Source: an uncultured Eubacteriales bacterium (GTDB taxonomy: Bacteria; Bacillota; Clostridia; Oscillospirales; CAG-272). Taken from it: 25,042 nt of DNA. Below, in pieces: positions 23,031-25,042 of the stretch. The stretch's first letter is position 1; each line of letters opens with the position of its first letter. The stretch spans positions 1 to 25,042 of the forward strand of contig CAKSNQ010000023.1 in NCBI GenBank assembly GCA_934476315.1. Reading direction: 5' to 3'. The position numbers and the translations under genes were made by a program. The notes below the pieces were generated by a model that ran no database searches, was not told where the DNA came from, and was given only the letters and a program-made list of their open reading frames with translations.

Positions 23031-23292
23031 GGGGTGTTCCTCCTTTCCTGAGTTCGTTGGTCAGGGTTTCGTGTGGCTTTCGTGCTTTGAGGGGAAGAAC
23101 GTCGATCAGATCGGACAACATATCAAGCTGACGCTCGATAGCTAAATCTTCATCCGAAATGGTGACGGACTTCCGGACGCGGCGGAGGACGCGGCGGGCT
23201 TCATGCCGGACGCATGTGATCAATAGCGCCGCCTCTTCCTCGGTTACGTAAATCCGTTGTAGGTGTATTTCTTCGTACGGCGGGGAGGGCAT
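22930..23292 (-). CDS. First small gene of the element's leftward run, unknown function
   Basis: The 120-residue frame begins MPSPPYEEIHLQRIYVTEEE. AAAGGAG lies 8 nt before the start, close behind a strong promoter with an operator, which supports expression. The first 85 residues look protein-like, with a helical segment (ALLITCVRHEARRVLRRVRK). The last 35 residues overlap the next gene by 101 bp and are low-quality in composition, so the natural end may have been lost through an indel. No family is recognised. Confidence 0.55.
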   Translation of the reverse strand: MPSPPYEEIHLQRIYVTEEEAALLITCVRHEARRVLRRVRKSVTISDEDLAIERQLDMLSDLIDVLPLKARKPHETLTNELRKGGTPHEHPAQSTFHSTRSKLFRKSVVSSPHPARRETP

Positions 23293-23316
23293 GGGGTTCA
23301 CTCCTTTGTATAAATT

Positions 23317-23336
23317 GCGCAACATAGGTGTTGCGC
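23317..23336. promoter_or_regulatory. Operator 1 of the element's regulators
   Basis: GCGCAACA (23317-23324), TAGG, TGTTGCGC (23329-23336): a perfect 8-bp inverted repeat just downstream of the leftward -10 box, where a bound repressor would block transcription. Confidence 0.7.
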
Positions 23337-23343
23337 TACGTTC

Positions 23344-23372
23344 ATTATAGCTACATGTGCGTTGAATTTCAA
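23344..23372 (-). promoter_or_regulatory. Leftward promoter of the element's gene run
   Basis: On the minus strand TTGAAA (23367-23372), 17 bp, TATAAT (23344-23349). It lies between the two operators and drives the small genes, and probably rep and int as well. Confidence 0.78.
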
Positions 23373-23374
23373 GA

Positions 23375-23390
23375 GCAACATGCATGTTGC
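23375..23390. promoter_or_regulatory. Operator 2 of the element's regulators
   Basis: GCAACATGCATGTTGC is a perfect 16-bp palindrome that shares the GCAACA/TGTTGC half-sites with operator 1. It borders the leftward -35 box and lies about 65 bp before the rightward repressor gene. Confidence 0.75.
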
Positions 23391-23455
23391 ATTTGATTTC
23401 TACGTTTTACACAAAAGAAACGCGCAATGTATGCCGAATGATGGGGGGTGTATTT

Positions 23456-23674
23456 ATGCAATTTTGCCAAAGGCTAAAAGAAGTGCGCGAAAATTCGGGA
23501 GAAACACAATCTGAAGTTGCCGCTTTGTTGAACACGTCCCGGCAACAATACAGCCGTTGGGAAAAGGGTGATTGGCAAATGCCGATAGAACACTATAAGG
23601 CGCTTGCGGAACACTTCAACGTTTCAGTGGACTATCTTGCCGGGCTGACGGACGAACCGCGAAAGCTCCGGTGA
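23456..23674 (+). CDS. XRE-family repressor
   Basis: The 72-residue protein is a compact Cro/C1-type helix-turn-helix: FCQRLKEVRENSGETQSEVA, LLNTSRQQYSRWEKGDWQMP and EHYKALAEHFNVSVDYLAGL are the standard helices, and the ending YLAGLTDEP is typical. GGGGGGTG lies 6 nt before ATG 23456; an earlier in-frame ATG at 23384 lies in the operator. It is the only gene of the element pointing right and diverges from the leftward run, so it is the likely master repressor acting on the two palindromes. It has no protease-type C-terminal domain, so induction by RecA is not expected. Confidence 0.88.
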   Translation: MQFCQRLKEVRENSGETQSEVAALLNTSRQQYSRWEKGDWQMPIEHYKALAEHFNVSVDYLAGLTDEPRKLR

Positions 23675-24180
23675 TCGGGGCGCGGGTGGTTGGCTTTACA
23701 AAGGCTTTACAAACGCTGTAAAGCCATTTGCCCTTGCACCGCAAGGAGAAATTGGCTGGCTTTACGCTTTACAAAGTTGCTAAAGGTTACCCTACGCGCG
23801 TGCGCGCGACCTTTAGCAACTTTGCGGGGTGTGCCTCAGCTGACGCTGACAGTTTGCAAGGGGCGCGGGTTGGATAGGGCGGATGGACAGAAGCGGGCGG
23901 GGGACGTGCGGCGCACGGTTCCTTGATTCAGCGGTCGAATTAACGACCACTGACGCGATTGTTTCAGCTGTTGAATTCTTCTGCTGTGCGTCGCTCTGCC
24001 CGCGCTAACGCTTGGGTCAATATGGTGAGGGGTCAAGACCCCTCACCATGGAGATCAGAGCGCGGAGGGTTCAGCGGCTCGGCGGTAGAATTCAAATTCG
24101 CAAGCGCTTGCGAATTTGGGGTGCGTGGATCTTCGGAGATCTCCGGAGACAACAAAAAACACCCGGCTTTCACCGGGTGA
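23675..24180. other. Gene-free region with large perfect inverted repeats
   Basis: About 500 bp with no supported gene. It holds GGCTTTACA at 23692 and 23703 with its inverse TGTAAAGCC at 23717-23725 and a variant at 23758; a 16-bp perfect stem (23772-23787 with 23809-23824) whose loop contains CGCGCG-TG-CGCGCG; a 13-bp stem with a 2-nt loop (24022-24049); and a perfect 26-bp palindrome (24093-24118). This density of cruciform-capable DNA in an element with a HUH initiator suggests double- or single-strand origins or a transfer origin. Confidence 0.6.
24154..24179 (-). terminator. Leftward intrinsic terminator near the right end
   Basis: CACCCGG (24160-24166) pairs with CCGGGTG (24173-24179). 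On the minus strand the stem is followed by six U residues (24154-24159). It would stop transcription entering from the right. Confidence 0.65.
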
Positions 24181-24355
24181 ATGTGGTATAATGGTATACT
24201 GCTATATGTTATATATGCCTGTGGCGCGAAATTTCATATCAAATTTGAATTTTGTGGTATCGGTATAGATAAATGTATGGTTTAGTATAAATGCGCTTAG
24301 AAAGCGAAAATTTCGCGTTCTGTGTGGGCTGGCGCTCTCGCGGGTGGCTCTATTC
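24181..24355. other. AT-rich right-end segment of the element
   Basis: I see no gene. The first 50 bp are AT-rich, with repeated TATA-like strings (TATAAT at 24187), which could be an easily melted site or a promoter without a clear -35 box. Frames here that include the tRNA remnant are not real genes. Confidence 0.4.
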
Positions 24356-24400
24356 CTTTTAATCAAGGTGTCCGGGGTTCGATTCCCCGATGGGTCACCA
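24356..24400 (+). repeat. Right attachment site (attR), displaced tRNA-Lys 3' end
   Basis: The 45 bp match 19525-19569 except G at 24393 in place of A. The upstream 31 nt of a tRNA are absent, so this is a fragment and not a functional tRNA. The G would form a G-U pair with the tRNA 5' strand, so it could be the original chromosomal 3' end. Confidence 0.93.
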
Positions 24401-24457
24401 TTGGAGTATATGTCGAACACAATATGGGTTTTCCGTACTGTTTTCGTCTATACCGTA

Positions 24458-24493
24458 AAATACCGGATAGATTGATTCTATCCGGTATTTTTT
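24458..24493 (+). terminator. Terminator, probably the original one of tRNA-Lys
   Basis: A perfect 14-bp stem, AAATACCGGATAGA (24458-24471) with TCTATCCGGTATTT (24477-24490), has a 5-nt loop and a T tract. It begins 57 bp after the displaced tRNA 3' end, the usual place for a tRNA terminator, so it was probably separated from its gene by the integration. Confidence 0.85.
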
Positions 24494-24494
24494 A

Positions 24495-25031
24495 TTGAAT
24501 TCTTTCGATGAATACCACGCCGACCGAAATCCGGACAAGACCCAGATTGCAAGGCTGGCAAACTGCGATTACATTACTGACCACCACAACGTCATGCCCC
24601 TCGGTGCAATCGGTAGCGGTAAGACTTATCCGGCTTGTGCTCTCGGGTTGGCAAGCGTGAGAAATTTTCTCACTGTGAAATACGTACGCCTGCCGGAGCT
24701 TCTCACCGAGCTGGCGATTGCCCGAGGTAACGGTACCTACCGCAAGGTCATTCAGCAATACAAAAAGCCGAAGCTGCTGATCCCGGATGAGTGGCTACTG
24801 TATCCGCTGAAGGAAACCGAGGCGCGGGATCTGTTGGAGATTACCGAAGGGAGATACAGAAAGGCTTCCACCATTTTTTGCTCTCGGTTCGACGTTCCGG
24901 GCTGGCGGGACAAGATTGGCGATCCCATTCTGGCAGATGCCATCTGCAACCGCATTGTACACGACTCTTATCCAATCATAATCGCTTGCAAGGAATCCAT
25001 GCGCAAACGGAGGGGAGTGTCGGAAATCTGA
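24495..25031 (+). pseudogene. istB: 5'-truncated IstB-like ATPase of an IS21-family element
   Basis: The 178 codons match the middle and end of IstB, the AAA+ helper of IS21 transposition: a P-loop GAIGSGKTYPACALG, the degraded Walker B region LLIPDEWLL, LKETEARDLLEITEGRYRKA, STIFCSRFDVPGW and the typical ending MRKRRGV. Full IstB is about 250 residues, and the N-terminal part is missing. The frame opens only at a TTG inside the tail of the terminator and there is no ribosome site, so it is a remnant. No istA is visible within the window, and it is outside the tRNA-integrated element. Whether the fragment came first or inserted against the terminator cannot be seen. Confidence 0.85.
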
Positions 25032-25042
25032 TGCGTCAGGAG

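Larger units (their letters stand above)
19525..24400. mobile_element. Integrated plasmid-like element of about 4.8 kb in tRNA-Lys
   Basis: The element is bounded by 45-bp direct repeats of the tRNA-Lys 3' end. It carries a tyrosine recombinase beside the intact tRNA, a HUH replication initiator, small accessory proteins in one leftward run, a divergent XRE-type repressor, and inverted-repeat-rich DNA at the right end. This matches the layout of small tRNA-integrating elements that can excise and replicate by rolling circle. There is no recognisable capsid, terminase, coupling protein or type IV secretion gene. It could be an integrative plasmid, a mobilisable element that relies on a helper, or a satellite of a single-stranded DNA phage. 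Boundaries are set by the repeats and are accurate to the repeat length. Confidence 0.87.

Noticed and set aside
23690..23926. Rightward 78-codon frame after the repressor gene
   Set aside because: It reads through the inverted repeats, is Arg/Cys-rich and has no ribosome site.
23692..24118. CRISPR array
   Set aside because: The repeats are few, differ in sequence and are inverted and not evenly spaced; no cas genes are present.
24356..24400. Second tRNA-Lys gene
   Set aside because: Only the 3' 45 nt are present; the acceptor 5' strand, D-arm and half of the anticodon arm are missing.
24202..24420. Leftward 72-codon frame with an SGNRTPDTLIK-like stretch
   Set aside because: That stretch is the antisense translation of the tRNA-Lys 3' end, a well-known annotation artefact; there is no ribosome site.

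Overview
The window looks like a chromosomal segment from a moderately GC-rich anaerobic Firmicute of class Clostridia, probably an Oscillospiraceae/Ruminococcaceae-type gut bacterium. The evidence is indirect: a fused ispH-rpsA gene (typical of Clostridia), an oxygen-sensitive glycyl-radical enzyme with its activase, a CarD-type regulator, a surface metalloprotease with CxxCG repeats, and strong AGGAGG-type ribosome binding sites with sigma-A-like TTGACA/TATAAT promoters. No species can be named from the sequence alone.

Left part (1-7580): a multi-hairpin intergenic repeat is followed by a leftward uracil permease gene with its own promoter and a leader that looks like a transcription attenuator. 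Diverging from it is a rightward run: RpiR-type regulator, HI0933/BaiN-type flavoprotein with an odd repeat-rich N-terminus, cytidylate kinase, and a bifunctional IspH/ribosomal protein S1 that has an internal ribosome binding site and start at the domain junction. A bidirectional terminator closes this run.

Middle part (7580-19570): a leftward glycyl-radical enzyme and activase operon is transcribed divergently from an AraC-family regulator, so a regulator-catabolic unit is likely; the substrate is unknown. A leftward, membrane-anchored M6-like metalloprotease follows, then tRNA-Leu(UAG), a rightward 1095-residue ABC ATPase-permease fusion, a CarD-family regulator and tRNA-Lys(UUU).

Right part (19525-24400): a compact integrated element of about 4.8 kb sits in the 3' end of tRNA-Lys and is bounded by 45-bp direct repeats that differ at one base. 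It encodes a tyrosine recombinase, a HUH-type rolling-circle replication initiator, a zinc-ribbon protein, a small membrane protein, three small proteins of unknown function, and two XRE-type regulators around palindromic operators. Four 12-bp iteron-like repeats lie next to rep, and a gene-free region with several large perfect inverted repeats lies at the other end. I see no capsid, secretion or mobilisation genes other than Rep itself, so it is either a plasmid-like integrative element or a satellite. It is the most interesting object in the window. To its right lie the probable displaced tRNA-Lys terminator and a 5'-truncated IS21-type istB remnant.
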